A DNA stretch of 44,975 nucleotides from Bradyrhizobium sp. 139 (GTDB lineage: Bacteria > Pseudomonadota > Alphaproteobacteria > Rhizobiales > Xanthobacteraceae). Under the pieces are notes generated by a model. The model worked only from the letters and a program-made list of their open reading frames with translations, had not been told where the DNA came from and ran no database searches. Numbering within the stretch: position 1 is the first letter of the stretch; the number at the start of each line of letters is the position of its first letter. Both the position numbers and the translations under genes were made by a program. Shown piece after piece: positions 1-8,567 of the stretch. The stretch covers positions 1 through 44,975 of the forward strand of contig NZ_JADPKS010000019.1 in the NCBI RefSeq assembly GCF_023074175.1, in the 5' to 3' direction.

Positions 1-13
1 GCGAGCCTTGCGA

Positions 14-283
14 TCAAGTACAATCAAGTCGTTTCCCATGCCGCGAGTGAATCATGTTCGCGACAAGCTGGGATTCAAATGTCAGTGACAGAACACTAGC
101 CCGCGTTACCTCGCCGAAAATCCATCCCCAACGCCGAACGATGTCGTCATCGAGCGACAGGACGCGCTTGCCGAAGCGCTCCGCTAGCTTTGGTTCCTCA
201 GGAGGTTGTCCATCTGGTCTGATCCGAGGAAGCTGAGGTTGCGAAGCTTCAGTGTTCCAAGGAGAGAACAGATGAATGTCCAC
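14..283 (-). pseudogene. possible VapC-like PIN toxin fragment
   Basis: An 89-codon minus-strand reading frame contains the stretch RFGKRVLSLDDDIVRRWG, which resembles the middle of VapC-type PIN-domain toxins, where a similar segment ends in a variable Asp followed by R-WG. The N-terminal PIN aspartate (the usual LLDTNV segment) and the C-terminal catalytic segment are not seen, so this would be a truncated, non-functional piece. It overlaps the start of an IS481-type fragment on the other strand, which fits a decayed region. The family call is an inference from a short match, and a chance open frame is a real alternative. Confidence 0.3.
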
Positions 284-420
284 AAGAATGCGCCTTTGAC
301 GCCCAAAGGTCGAGAGGCGATGGTGCGAAGCGTGGTCGACGGCGGGCTGAGCAAGGCCGACGCAGCCTACCGGTTCAATATACGACGCCCAAAGCGGTCG
401 CCAAGTGCCCCCGTCCCGCT
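272..420 (+). pseudogene. IS481-family transposase N-terminal fragment
   Basis: The frame starting at ATG 272 reads MNVHKNAPLTPKGREAMVR and then GGLSKADAAYRF, the typical start and helix-turn-helix region of IS481-family transposases. Similarity ends near 400 after a frame change; the other frame continues briefly as TTPKAVAK. The DDE catalytic domain is absent. The upstream GGAGAG (260-265) would serve as a ribosome site in the intact element. It is a remnant with no expected activity. Confidence 0.5.
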
Positions 421-628
421 GTCGGTCTTGCGGGGCCGGTGGCCGGCGCAGCGGCTTGGTCGCCCTTCATTTCGTTTCGGCCTAAGGGTGCGCCGGCCCC
501 CTGAATTCCCCGGCTTCGGAACCCGTGACGGGCCGCGGCGGCCTCACAAACGGAGGTTCAGAAAATGAGCAGGAAGAAAGAACGACGCCGTACTGACGTT
601 GATGCGCGGATCGCAACAGCAGCGGCAG

Positions 629-1197
629 CGCAGGAAACTCTATTCCTTCCATGCGCCCCAGGTCACGAGTACATCCGCAAAGGCAAGGCGGCAGCGCCTT
701 AGGAGTTCGGCGTCAAGGCCTCGATCGTCACCACCAACGACCGCGCGCCGGGCGGCCAGTTCGTGCTGCACGCTCGCGCACTGCCCGGCAATCGCTATGA
801 CGGACACTCGCTCGGCACCATCATCGAGGCGACGGAAACGCTAACCGGCTGCGCGGTCGAGCGCGCTTATGTCGACAAGGGCTATCGCGGCCGCAACACC
901 GATAGACCGCGCCGCGTCTTCATCTCCGGGCAGAAACGGGGCGTCTTCGGCGTCATCGAGCGCGAGCTCCGGCGCCGTTCAGCCATCGAGCCCATCATTG
1001 GCCACATGAAGAGCGACGGCCACCTCGGCCGCTGCCATCCCAAGGGGCGTGAGAGCGACGCCAGCAACGTCATCCTCACCGCCGTCGGCCACAACCTCCG
1101 CCGCGTGATCGCCTGGCTGAGGGATTTGCTGACATCAATCCTGATCATCCTCTGGCAAGCAGGTGTCCGGTCGCAGGCGCTCAAACCGCCTTCTTAG
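629..1197 (+). pseudogene. IS5-family transposase, 3' part
   Basis: The translated pieces KLYSFHAPQV, then EFGVKASIVTT, GGQFVLHARALPGNRYDGH, YVDKGYRG and RRRSAIEPIIGHMK match the DDE-type transposase of IS5-family elements common in rhizobia, from the middle of the catalytic core to the C-terminus. The first part (629-680) is in a different frame from the rest, and an in-frame TAG near 700 interrupts the second, so no intact product is possible. The longest open part runs from 763 to the stop at 1197. The 5' half of the element is missing. Confidence 0.65.
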
Positions 1198-1696
1198 CGG
1201 CGACGATTCCACGATGCTTGGCGGCAGCGAGTCAGTCCGAGCCTGATGAGATTTCCGCCGATCAAGCTAGCTTGGCTCCGAAGCCGCCGCACACAAGCTT
1301 GTCGAGATCGCATCTGGCATTAAGCCGGTTCAGGACGGGCCACATCGCGCCGGTCAACACGTCCGTCCTTAAGGTCGGCGGCAGCAGCGCAGAGCTTAGC
1401 GCCAGGATCAGAGCGCATGGCTGCTGTGGCTCAATTCGCTCGACATCTCTCCTGATTTGGTGTCTTCGACCGAATTGGCCGAGACACCCTATCTCCCTCA
1501 GATTGGCGCATCAAACGGCGAAACCACCTCGGACCGGCCTGATGGTGAACATTGGTGCCTTGTTACAAAGCACCTCGCGGATCCAGTCGAATTGTCGGTT
1601 TCGCTCGGCTAAGGCTTGACCTTTGCCGCAGCTGTCGGGTTGCCTGCGCTCCTTGCTCCACCGCCTGCCCAAACATGAATGCCTGCGGATCTGGCA
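1198..1696. other. no gene seen
   Basis: About 500 bases between the IS5 remnant and the 3' end of nopP. Open frames here are short and have no recognisable domain or good ribosome site. No repeat or convincing terminator was spotted. Confidence 0.5.
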
Positions 1697-2506
1697 TTAC
1701 ATAAAGTCACCATCCTCTTCGGAATCTGCTGCAACCTCAGTATCACTATCGACCTTGGAGAGATAAAGCTGAGATTTAGTTGCGCGCTGCCATTCACCGA
1801 GGCTGTTTTTTGTCCACTGGGCGGACTGAGTGGGGTCAAGTACCATGTCGTCCTCGTCCACTTCAACGAAGCCCATTGTCTCTGCGCGGGCCTTCGCTTC
1901 TGCATTAGCAGGACGCCAGTTCACCAATGGTCGTTCGCCGTCTTGCCGAAGTTGATGTTCGAGCAGAATATCGCCGGCGTTCGCGACAAGCGGATGAGCA
2001 ACCTGAAAATCCACAATTGAGGTGACTTCACTTCGTCCAGGGAACTGTTCTCGCCACTTATCGCTTTCGAACTCAGTCATGTTGAATCCGGCCTCCGTTC
2101 TTTGGAGGCCGACGCTCACATTTCCTAATTGGTAGCTGTAATATCGGGCGTCTTCTGAATCTCTTCTGATACCGTATTCCTTAGCGACCTCTGCTGTGCG
2201 CTTAGCTCTTGCGGATACAAATTCCGAGTACTCGTGTGGATTGTTGGCGATGCGGTTGATTGCGTCGCCATGAAAGGTCCTCACTTCTGTCCTGAAGGTA
2301 GCTCTATCGATCTCGACCACAGGAGGTTTTCGAACGAGGGAATAACTCGGTTGCGAAGGTGAGCTGCCAGCAGACTCCTGCAATCGCGTTCTAGCGAACG
2401 CATCGGCGAAGCCCTGGCTTTCGGCACCCGCTTCCTCAGCGTTGGCTGGCCGATGATATCTTCCTTCGGCCGGAATATCGGGCCAATTGTTAACGCGACC
2501 GTACAT
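1697..2506 (-). CDS. nopP: NopP type III effector
   Basis: A 269-aa protein starting MYGRVNNWPDIPAEGRYH and ending in an acidic tail (DSDTEVAADSEEDGDFM). It matches my knowledge of NopP, a rhizobial effector secreted by the T3SS, phosphorylated in plant cells and able to decide host compatibility in soybean. Recognisable stretches include NPHEYSEFV (residues 90-97) and VANAGDILLEHQL (174-186). The frame extends further upstream, but ATG 2506 is chosen because MYGR is the expected N-terminus and a tts box lies 64 bp ahead of it. A degenerate second copy lies at 32527-33324 and helps define the family-conserved parts. It stands alone between IS remnants with its own TtsI-dependent promoter. No enzyme motif is visible. 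Confidence 0.85.
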   Translation of the reverse strand: MYGRVNNWPDIPAEGRYHRPANAEEAGAESQGFADAFARTRLQESAGSSPSQPSYSLVRKPPVVEIDRATFRTEVRTFHGDAINRIANNPHEYSEFVSARAKRTAEVAKEYGIRRDSEDARYYSYQLGNVSVGLQRTEAGFNMTEFESDKWREQFPGRSEVTSIVDFQVAHPLVANAGDILLEHQLRQDGERPLVNWRPANAEAKARAETMGFVEVDEDDMVLDPTQSAQWTKNSLGEWQRATKSQLYLSKVDSDTEVAADSEEDGDFM

Positions 2507-2570
2507 GACGACTGCACCTGGATCATACGTCTTGCATTGCTTCAGGTCGTTAGACCTTACCCGCTTGATA

Positions 2571-2598
2571 GACAGCTTAGCTGTCCGTAAGCTGACGC
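2571..2598 (-). promoter_or_regulatory. tts box upstream of nopP
   Basis: Read on the minus strand, the core is CGTCAGCTTACGGACAGCT followed by AAG, close to the tts-box pattern GTCAGnTTnTCGnnAGCT bound by TtsI. It lies 64 bp from the nopP ATG. Confidence 0.75.
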
Positions 2599-3146
2599 CA
2601 GCGCATAAAGGGAAAATCCGACCACGCCTTTGGGCAGCTCGACCGCGTATCGTCGAGGCGTTGCGCGATGCAGGCTTCCACGTTATCCACCCAGCACGAG
2701 GCGAGGAGGTGCTGGACTGGTGCAAGCGGCGCGTCGCAAGGGGAACACGATGGGGGGCACTCGGACCCGCCGAGGCGTCGAGCTCGCCGCGAGGAAAGCG
2801 ACTTCCACCGCCGCCCGAGCGTCTCGTGCGCTGGATGGCTTGCTCGACCTGGTGGCACTCCCAGTCCGAGGCAGCGAACTGCACGCAGTGTCGACCGGAT
2901 ATTCGGATGGGCGCGTGGCGCGCAACGCGATCGCGAGAGTGACTCCGGATGACGTCACCTACTACGTGGCACTGCCGTTCGACGAGCGCCTGAACGGCGG
3001 TTGGCGTAGGAAAGGGCGCGCCGTGCTCGAACTCATGGAAGCTCCGCCTTCCGAAGCCGAGTCGGGAAGACAGGCAGCCGGAGCTGAGCCATCGACTACC
3101 ATGCCCGCGGCTCGTCTTCCGGTCTCGAGCCAGCTCTGCTGGATCA
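2599..3146. other. no clear gene; degraded sequence
   Basis: About 550 bases between the nopP promoter and the next remnant. A plus-strand frame here includes VTPDDVTYYVALPFDE, which resembles part of a small conserved Bradyrhizobium hypothetical protein that begins with an ALPF-D segment, but it does not stay open into the matching downstream segment at 3147. Nothing functional is supported. Confidence 0.35.
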
Positions 3147-3350
3147 TTGGCGGACGACGGTCTGGCCGCCGGCGAAGTGGTAGATTACCTGAGCGCAAAC
3201 GCAGCTCTTGTGCTCGCCGAAGCGCTCTCGCGGAAGCCGCGCATGCTCGTGGCGATCGCCTTCGCGACCAAGATGGCTCGGACGATTTGGGCCATGGCCA
3301 CCCGGAAGGTGGATTATCGGAACCCAGCGCAGGCAGTGACGGCATCATGA
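3147..3350 (+). pseudogene. chimera of hypothetical protein and IS110 tail
   Basis: The first half of this frame (ADDGLAAGEVVDYLSANAAL and LAEALSRKP) resembles a small conserved Bradyrhizobium protein of unknown function. From about 3237 it reads PRMLVAIAFATKMARTIWAM, which is the typical C-terminal end of an IS110-family transposase, ending at the stop at 3350. The first codon (3147) is TTG without a clear ribosome site. The two halves appear to be joined at SRKP, presumably by a rearrangement in IS-rich DNA. Not expected to be functional. Confidence 0.4.
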
Positions 3351-3799
3351 CGAATGCAGCACGAAATAGCCTGACGTTGGTGAAGGGTGTGAGAAGGCGA
3401 CGACCCTAATGGGCGGAACGATCGAACAGATCTGGATCAGGAAAACCAGTTAGAGCCGAAGAGCCGAGGTGCTCGGAGATGAGAATTGGACTTGATCCGC
3501 GGATCACCATACCGGCCAGCGGCTTCTGAGGACGCCGTAAAGGAAGGCCTGACAGAAGACCGCATCGTCCACACGCCGAACGGGTCAGAAACTTCTTGCA
3601 TCACGGGCGGCAACGACAGAAGGCTCTACACGAAGTACCGTCAGCCCGCCAGTGGCCGCCGCCAAGGCGTCGTTTAGTCCGTCAACCGCGTATCGGACCG
3701 AGAACAACCCCGCCTACCATCGCAGAAGAAGGGTGGGCGCGGCCGTCGCCGGCCGGACCGGTTGGCCGATGTGTTTTGAGACAGAAGTGGTGCCGATGC

Positions 3800-4817
3800 T
3801 CGAGGCAGCCCGATATCACCGATGCGCAGTGGCTGCAGCGGCTCCATTCGTTTGGGCTGTCGCGAGCCAGCTTTCGGCCCAAAGGACAGATTGCGGAGCT
3901 GCGATCCTACGTGCGCCAGCGCGAGCGTCTGATTGGGTACGCGGCCTCCCACATCAAGCATATGCACAAGGCCTTGACGGAGATAAATCTTCAACTCCAC
4001 CAGGTCTCGCCGACATCACCGGCGCCACCGGCTGCGCCTCATCCGCGCGATCCTTGCCGGCGAGCGCGATCCTGAGGCGCTGGCGTGCTTGCGCCATTAC
4101 AGTTGCCACGCTAGTGCGGAGACGATCGTGAAGGCGCTCACCGGAAGCTATCGCGCCGAGCGTCTGTTTGCGCTCGAGCAGGCACTTGCGCTTTAGGACG
4201 CCTACCACGAGAAAGCATCTGTCTGCGACGCCCCGGATCGAAGCCGTGTTGAAGGCGCGTCGGAATCGAACCGATCAGGCGAACGCTCTAGCTTACGAAC
4301 GTCCGCGTGGCGCTGTTCCGTTGGTCGGAAAGGACATCACCACGCTCGACGGCCTCGGTCCTTACCTCTCGCTGAAGCTGATCGCTGAATGGGGCGACGA
4401 CCTCTCCTCGTGGCGAAGTGCAAAGCATTTTACCTCCTGGCTGGGACTGGCGCCGAACAACAAGGTCTCCGGCGGCAGAATGCTCTCGTCCCGAACGCGC
4501 GGATCCGGCGGTAGGGCGGCGGCACTTCTGCGCCTTGCTGCCGTGACCGTGGGCCGTACAGACACCGCGCTCGGCGGCTTTTACAGGCGACTTTCATCGC
4601 GCATCGGCAAGGCCAAGGTAGTGACCGCCACGGCCCGCAAGATCGCAGTTCTGTTCTACAACGCTTTGCGATACGGACGGACTATGTCGATCCAAGGGCC
4701 TCGTCCTACGAGACGCGTTACCCAACGCGAGTGGTCAACAATTTGCATGGGCGTGCCAAGGCATTGGCCTTTGTTCTCCAACCCTTGGAGCCGCAAGTCG
4801 GTGCTCCCGTTTCTTAG
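3800..4817 (+). pseudogene. IS110-family transposase, degraded
   Basis: Pieces in several frames spell out an IS110-family transposase: DAQWLQRLHSFGL and RSYVRQRERLIGYAASHI (about 3813-3960), ADITGATG (about 4010), AERLFALEQALAL (about 4155), then a long open part from about 4228 with HFTSWLGLAPNNKVSGGR, RAAALLRLAAVTVGR and ATARKIAVLFYNALRYG. The last segment (YVDPRASSYETRYPTRVVNN) is in yet another frame and stops at 4815-4817. The N-terminal catalytic region is missing and there are at least three frameshifts. The 3' end abuts an IS3 orfA remnant on the opposite strand almost to the base. Confidence 0.75.
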
Positions 4818-5100
4818 GAATCATTCTCCAGCGTCAACTCCCCGCTCTTGGCATTTAGTGACTTCACATCGACCGCGGGCACAACCGTCGCGGAGCTCCC
4901 CGCGCCGAACACGTCAGAAGCCCGGGCCTCAAGCTGAGCTTTCCAGGCCGTCACCGGATGGGGTGGACGTCGAAGTGCTCGGCCAATTGGGCTATCGTCC
5001 GGTCGCCCTTGACGGCGGCAAGCGCCACCTTCGCCTTGAAAGCCGGGCTGTGGTTCCTGCGCGGTTCGTCTGTTCTTGGTCTCTCCTGTTCGCGGCCATC
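4814..5100 (-). pseudogene. IS3-family orfA remnant
   Basis: On the minus strand the frame reads AFKAKVALAAVKGDRTIAQL, AEHFDVHP, VTAWKAQL, then AVDVKSLNAKSGELTLEND and a stop at 4814. This is the helix-turn-helix OrfA of IS3-family elements. The usual continuation after LEND(FL) is lost at the junction with the IS110 remnant, so the element is truncated. OrfB is absent. The upstream end fades near 5100. Confidence 0.6.
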
Positions 5101-5364
5101 ATCGCCGCTTTCAGGCAGAAACTCCAGTTATCGACCTGTTCAAATTTGCGGAGCCGGCTCTCAGAAGAGTGGCGCGAGGTGCTTGGGGTGCGCCTCGAGT
5201 GCAGCGCGCGTTCTTCCGCCGCCGCTTGCCGAGCGGCGGCTTCGCCCTGATGACGTGGCACATACCGAGTTTCTCGAGGCCGTACTGTCGAGCGGCGCAG
5301 AAGTTGCAAGCGTCCGTCCCTGAAAAGGTAGATACGAATCCGCACCTTACCCGCAACTGGCCTT

Positions 5365-7290
5365 TCAGGCCACCTTCTGAGACGACGGCGGCGTAGCGAC
5401 CTGACTCGGAACGCCTGCGGCCTGCATGGGCTCGGTAAGGCGTGCCTTCAGGTCGTCCAAATGGTCCTCGGCATAGGACTGCACTTTCGAGATCGCCGTA
5501 TCGAGGCCGAACTGCACGGTCTGTTCGAGCATCTCCTTTGCGAGGCCCTCGCGCAGCGCGAATTTGACCTCGGGCCCAGCGACAAAGCTAATGGCCTGCC
5601 CCGCAAGATTAAGGCCAACCTCTTTCAGAGCCTGTTTCATATCACCTCCGCTAATGCCCGTATGCAGAAGGCTCAATGCTTGCGACTCGAGCTCGAGCAC
5701 CATCGATATGCCATCGGCCAACTCGCCCAGTCCCGGAATGACGCCGAGCAGGCCTACTGCCGTGGCCTCCCAGTCGAGCACCTTCGAGCCCACCTCGGCT
5801 ACGTCATCGACCGCATGCATGAGGACCCCGCCATTCTTCTTCGGAGACGCGACATCGGGTTGGTCGGATACCCCCATCAACATGTCTGTGACTGCATTTT
5901 GTTCAGCGGCGGTCTTGGTGACATGGGTCTTGATCTGCTGAACGGTATGGTTCGCAGGTGACATGTTGCTATAGAAGTGCCTGAAGTCGTTGTTGCTGAT
6001 ATTACCGGAGTCGACCGTGTGCCCGCCGCCTAAATCGAAGAACTCCTGATGGGTCTTGTAGCCCGTAATCGAATTGTTTAGCAAACGGAACAAGATCGGG
6101 TCCGAGAGCAGTTGCGATGCCGCTTCTCGTATCTTCGGGTCGAGAGTCTTGTCCTCGACCATACTCGCCAACTTGTGTCGTGTCAGGTCACCGTCCCCGA
6201 AGAAGGCGTTCTGATTCTTGTGGATCGTGTCGAGCGTGTTCAGCTCGCCTTGCGTGGAATTCATCGACGAGGAGGCGACTTGCAAGAAGTCTTCCTTGTG
6301 GATTTTATCAGTCGCACCACCGCACAACTGCTTCCAGGCGTCCGGGTGCTCGAGGAAGTGTTGAGCCGCCGCGATCAGCTGAGGCGGACACTTACCGATG
6401 TCGGCTTTGCCGTCGACAATCCGCTTGAAATCGTCCAGGCTCAAATTCTTGGGCAGGTAGTCAGAATACTTGTAAAGCTCGCGCAATGCATCATTCAAGG
6501 TCATGACCGATGCTTGTCCATTCGAGGTGCCGTCGGATGGAATATAGTTCTGCTCGTAGCTTTGCGCTTGCTGCTCCTGGAATGTAGCAACCTGCGAATG
6601 GCTGGCGGAAAACTCTGACAGATCCTTGGCCTTGATCTTGCCGCCGCAGCGGCCGTCCCCTTGGGAGCCAATCGCATAGAAGAGCTCTGGATCGCGTCGC
6701 AATCCTTCGATCGCCTCCTTCAGATCCGGGGGCGTCGACGGATCGCTGGCCTTGGCTGCCAGCGAGTCCCAGCTGAGTGGGCATTGGTCCTTGTGCCGGT
6801 TCAGCACTGCCACGATCTGCAACTCGGCATTGGTGAGCGTGCCGCCGTTCCACGTGATCCTAGAGCTTGGCACCGGAGTGCTCGGTACGTCAGGCGATGG
6901 AGCAGCCGTCGACGATGCGTCTGCACCAGGGGTGTCGACCGAAGAGGAATCGACCGAGGAGGAATCGACCGAGGAAGAAAAAACCGGATCCTTCATCACC
7001 GCCTCGATCGCCGCCTTCGCGTGCGCTGACAACTGGTCCAGCGAATCCTGCGGGATCTGTAGCTCTGATTGCAGCAGATCCGGTGGCGTGGAGCGAACGT
7101 CGGATTTCTCTTCCCGCGAGCAGATGGACACCATCGCCTCGAAGATCGAAGGTTCGCCTTGCCGAATCTGGCCGGGGGTCTGCGCGGATGATCCCAAGGC
7201 CGACGAAGCCCCCGGAACAAGCCCGAACAGAGCTGGATCTGCACTGGCGGGCAGCGAAACGCTGTTGAGCTGCATTAGGTTCATTTCCAT
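5365..7290 (-). CDS. nopX: NopX translocon protein (NolX/HrpF family)
   Basis: A protein of about 641 aa of the NolX/HrpF/PopF family, secreted by the T3SS and thought to form the translocation pore in the plant membrane. Recognisable parts are LNRHKDQCPLSWDSLAAKA, the repeated modules with DGDLTRHKLASMV and LNNSITGYKTHQEFFDLGGG, and hydrophobic stretches near the C-terminus (AVGLLGVIPGLGELADGISM, then AGQAISFVAG). A serine/valine/aspartate repeat (SSVDS three times, coded around 6936-6980) lies in the N-terminal third. The frame is open to ATG 7320, but that lies only 25 bp from the tts box; ATG 7290 or 7284 gives the 55-61 bp spacing seen at the other tts boxes, so 7290 is used. It is transcribed away from the small secreted-protein operon. 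Confidence 0.88.
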   Translation of the reverse strand: MEMNLMQLNSVSLPASADPALFGLVPGASSALGSSAQTPGQIRQGEPSIFEAMVSICSREEKSDVRSTPPDLLQSELQIPQDSLDQLSAHAKAAIEAVMKDPVFSSSVDSSSVDSSSVDTPGADASSTAAPSPDVPSTPVPSSRITWNGGTLTNAELQIVAVLNRHKDQCPLSWDSLAAKASDPSTPPDLKEAIEGLRRDPELFYAIGSQGDGRCGGKIKAKDLSEFSASHSQVATFQEQQAQSYEQNYIPSDGTSNGQASVMTLNDALRELYKYSDYLPKNLSLDDFKRIVDGKADIGKCPPQLIAAAQHFLEHPDAWKQLCGGATDKIHKEDFLQVASSSMNSTQGELNTLDTIHKNQNAFFGDGDLTRHKLASMVEDKTLDPKIREAASQLLSDPILFRLLNNSITGYKTHQEFFDLGGGHTVDSGNISNNDFRHFYSNMSPANHTVQQIKTHVTKTAAEQNAVTDMLMGVSDQPDVASPKKNGGVLMHAVDDVAEVGSKVLDWEATAVGLLGVIPGLGELADGISMVLELESQALSLLHTGISGGDMKQALKEVGLNLAGQAISFVAGPEVKFALREGLAKEMLEQTVQFGLDTAISKVQSYAEDHLDDLKARLTEPMQAAGVPSQVATPPSSQKVA

Positions 7291-7345
7291 TCCATTGCGG
7301 TAAATACTTGGCATCGACATCGTAAGATCGAGGCTTTCACGTTAA

Positions 7346-7373
7346 GGAGGCGAGCTTTCGAGAAGCTGACGAC
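7346..7373 (-). promoter_or_regulatory. tts box upstream of nopX
   Basis: On the minus strand the core reads GTCAGCTTCTCGAAAGCT, an essentially perfect tts box, preceded by GTC and followed by CGCC. It drives nopX. Confidence 0.9.
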
Positions 7374-7804
7374 TTTTGGACGGAGCAGGACGAGCCAATG
7401 TCGGTCGTCTTAACATCCCGGAGAGGCGTCATCGTGCTCATGAAACTCATCTCCGGCTCAGAGCATGTGCAGGCACGACGCTGCTCTGACGCTTTCGCAA
7501 AGCAGGTGCCTGCGGTCGTCAGTCCCGAGTGACGATCGCTGTGGGGCACGAAACAACATCACCACCGATTCCCGCGGTAGCATTTCCAACTGCGCGCGGT
7601 TTTGCCTCTGACTTGCCATCACACCATTGCTGATCGAGCAATGTGATGAGGTGCGTTGGGCCGGCGCCGCGATCTGGCGCTCGTCGGCATTATGTAGAGA
7701 TTGAAGTGGGGCCGAGAAATTCGCGCGGTGGCAGTCGCGGCATGTACCTGCGAATGCGCGCTCTCAGCTGGGTTCACTTGACGATAGTGAGGTTGTTCTC
7801 ATTC
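7374..7804. other. intergenic region between divergent tts boxes
   Basis: About 430 bases separate the nopX tts box from the tts box of the next operon. Short open frames on both strands lack ribosome sites and recognisable motifs. No gene is supported. Confidence 0.5.
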
Positions 7805-7832
7805 TCGTCAGCTTCTCGACAGCTAATCCCAA
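7805..7832 (+). promoter_or_regulatory. tts box of the small secreted-protein/rhcV operon
   Basis: Core GTCAGCTTCTCGACAGCT followed by AATCCC, a near-perfect tts box 70 bp ahead of the first small gene at 7903. Confidence 0.9.
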
Positions 7833-7902
7833 TAGCGTGAGCAATGTGAATCGCTCGGTGGTGATACCACCGTTTTGGCGGAACTGAAGTGAGAGGCACC
7901 AG

Positions 7903-8088
7903 ATGGCCGGGGCAATCGAAGGCGTGATCCATACCAATTCTGACAGTGGCAGCTCGCAGTCGGTAGCTGATCGTCAGAAGTTCGAATCGGCTTTCGGTTC
8001 GGTTCTTGCCAACGTCGCGATGCAGGCGATGGAGCGAAACATGTCAAATCTTCGCGAAGCTATAGCTGAAACAGAAGAGGATACCTGA
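7903..8088 (+). CDS. small T3SS pilus-region protein (NopA/NopC type)
   Basis: A 61-aa protein starting MAGAIEGVIHTNSDSGSSQS with a second half FESAFGSVLANVAMQAMERN that should form an amphipathic helix. Size, polar N-terminus, helical C-terminus and position right behind a tts box fit the small rhizobial proteins NopA (external pilus or needle) or NopC, which sit just upstream of y4yQ in other rhizobia. AGAGG stands 7 bases before the ATG. I cannot decide from sequence alone which of the two it is; as one of two neighbouring small genes it is a good candidate for the pilus subunit. There are no cysteines and no signal peptide, as expected for a T3SS substrate. Confidence 0.6.
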   Translation: MAGAIEGVIHTNSDSGSSQSVADRQKFESAFGSVLANVAMQAMERNMSNLREAIAETEEDT

Positions 8089-8155
8089 CGCCGGTTCTTC
8101 GACGTCAGTGGAGTGTTGCCATTGATGGCAGCAAAAAAACGGAAGGTGAAGCGAT

Positions 8156-8452
8156 ATGAGCAAAGCAAGTTCTACTAGCTCTTCTACTGGTGGTGTCCAC
8201 GACTCCCATGATAGCAAGGCAAATAGCAAGGCAAATAGCAAGACTGATAGCAAGACTGATAGCAAGTCCTCGAGTTCCAGCGTCGGTAGCTCGGCGACCG
8301 ATAACGTTGGTGGGACGGGTACTTTCGAGAAACTGATCGACGAATTGAAGGCGGTTAACCAGCAGGCCATGGTGCAGGACATACGGTTGCGTGCACTGAC
8401 GACCGAGCTCTCGAGTGAGAGGAAGGCGGCCAGCGAGCGCGTCAACGGATAA
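8156..8452 (+). CDS. small Ser-rich T3SS protein (NopC/NopA type)
   Basis: A 98-aa protein with a serine/threonine-rich N-terminal half and a helical C-terminal half (GTFEKLIDELKAVNQQAMVQ). The low-complexity part contains SKAN twice and SKTD twice, coded by a 12-base tandem repeat. A GGAAGG ribosome site precedes ATG 8156. The disordered N-terminus with a helical tail is typical of secreted substrates and pilin-like Hrp proteins. In rhizobia nopC and nopA are neighbours upstream of y4yQ, so this and the previous gene probably correspond to that pair; the exact assignment is open. A strong hairpin follows the stop codon within 5 bases. Confidence 0.6.
   Translation: MSKASSTSSSTGGVHDSHDSKANSKANSKTDSKTDSKSSSSSVGSSATDNVGGTGTFEKLIDELKAVNQQAMVQDIRLRALTTELSSERKAASERVNG
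8213..8260 (+). repeat. 12-bp tandem repeat, four units
   Basis: Two copies of AGCAAGGCAAAT followed by two copies of AGCAAGACTGAT, then AGCAAG. In frame it codes Ser-Lys-Ala-Asn and Ser-Lys-Thr-Asp repeats in the disordered part of the small secreted protein, so copy changes would keep the frame. Confidence 0.9.
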
Positions 8453-8456
8453 CGGT

Positions 8457-8488
8457 GAAAGGCGGGGCGAATCGTCGCTCCGCCTTTC
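8457..8488 (+). terminator. strong intercistronic hairpin
   Basis: GAAAGGCGG and GCGA pair with TCGC and CCGCCTTTC around a 4-base loop (ATCG), with a single G/T position in the stem. It begins 4 bases after the stop of the small Ser-rich gene and lies about 80 bp before y4yQ. There is no T-run after it. It could act as a partial terminator or protect the 3' end of the upstream message, which would raise the small-protein yield over the basal-body genes. Confidence 0.6.
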
Positions 8489-8567
8489 CCGTCATAGTGG
8501 TGCGGCCTAGGAATGAGTCGTGCGACCAATCGCCCTGCCGTGCTCCTCATAGTTCGGAGAATTGTCC

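Noticed and set aside
2507..2884. 126-residue N-terminal extension of NopP
   Set aside because: It crosses the tts box and is unlike NopP; MYGRV is the expected start.
5461..7303. several long plus-strand frames across nopX
   Set aside because: They are antisense shadows of the NopX gene with no ribosome sites.
7337..7549. 70-aa minus-strand frame upstream of nopX
   Set aside because: Its end covers the nopX tts box and it has no recognisable motif or ribosome site.
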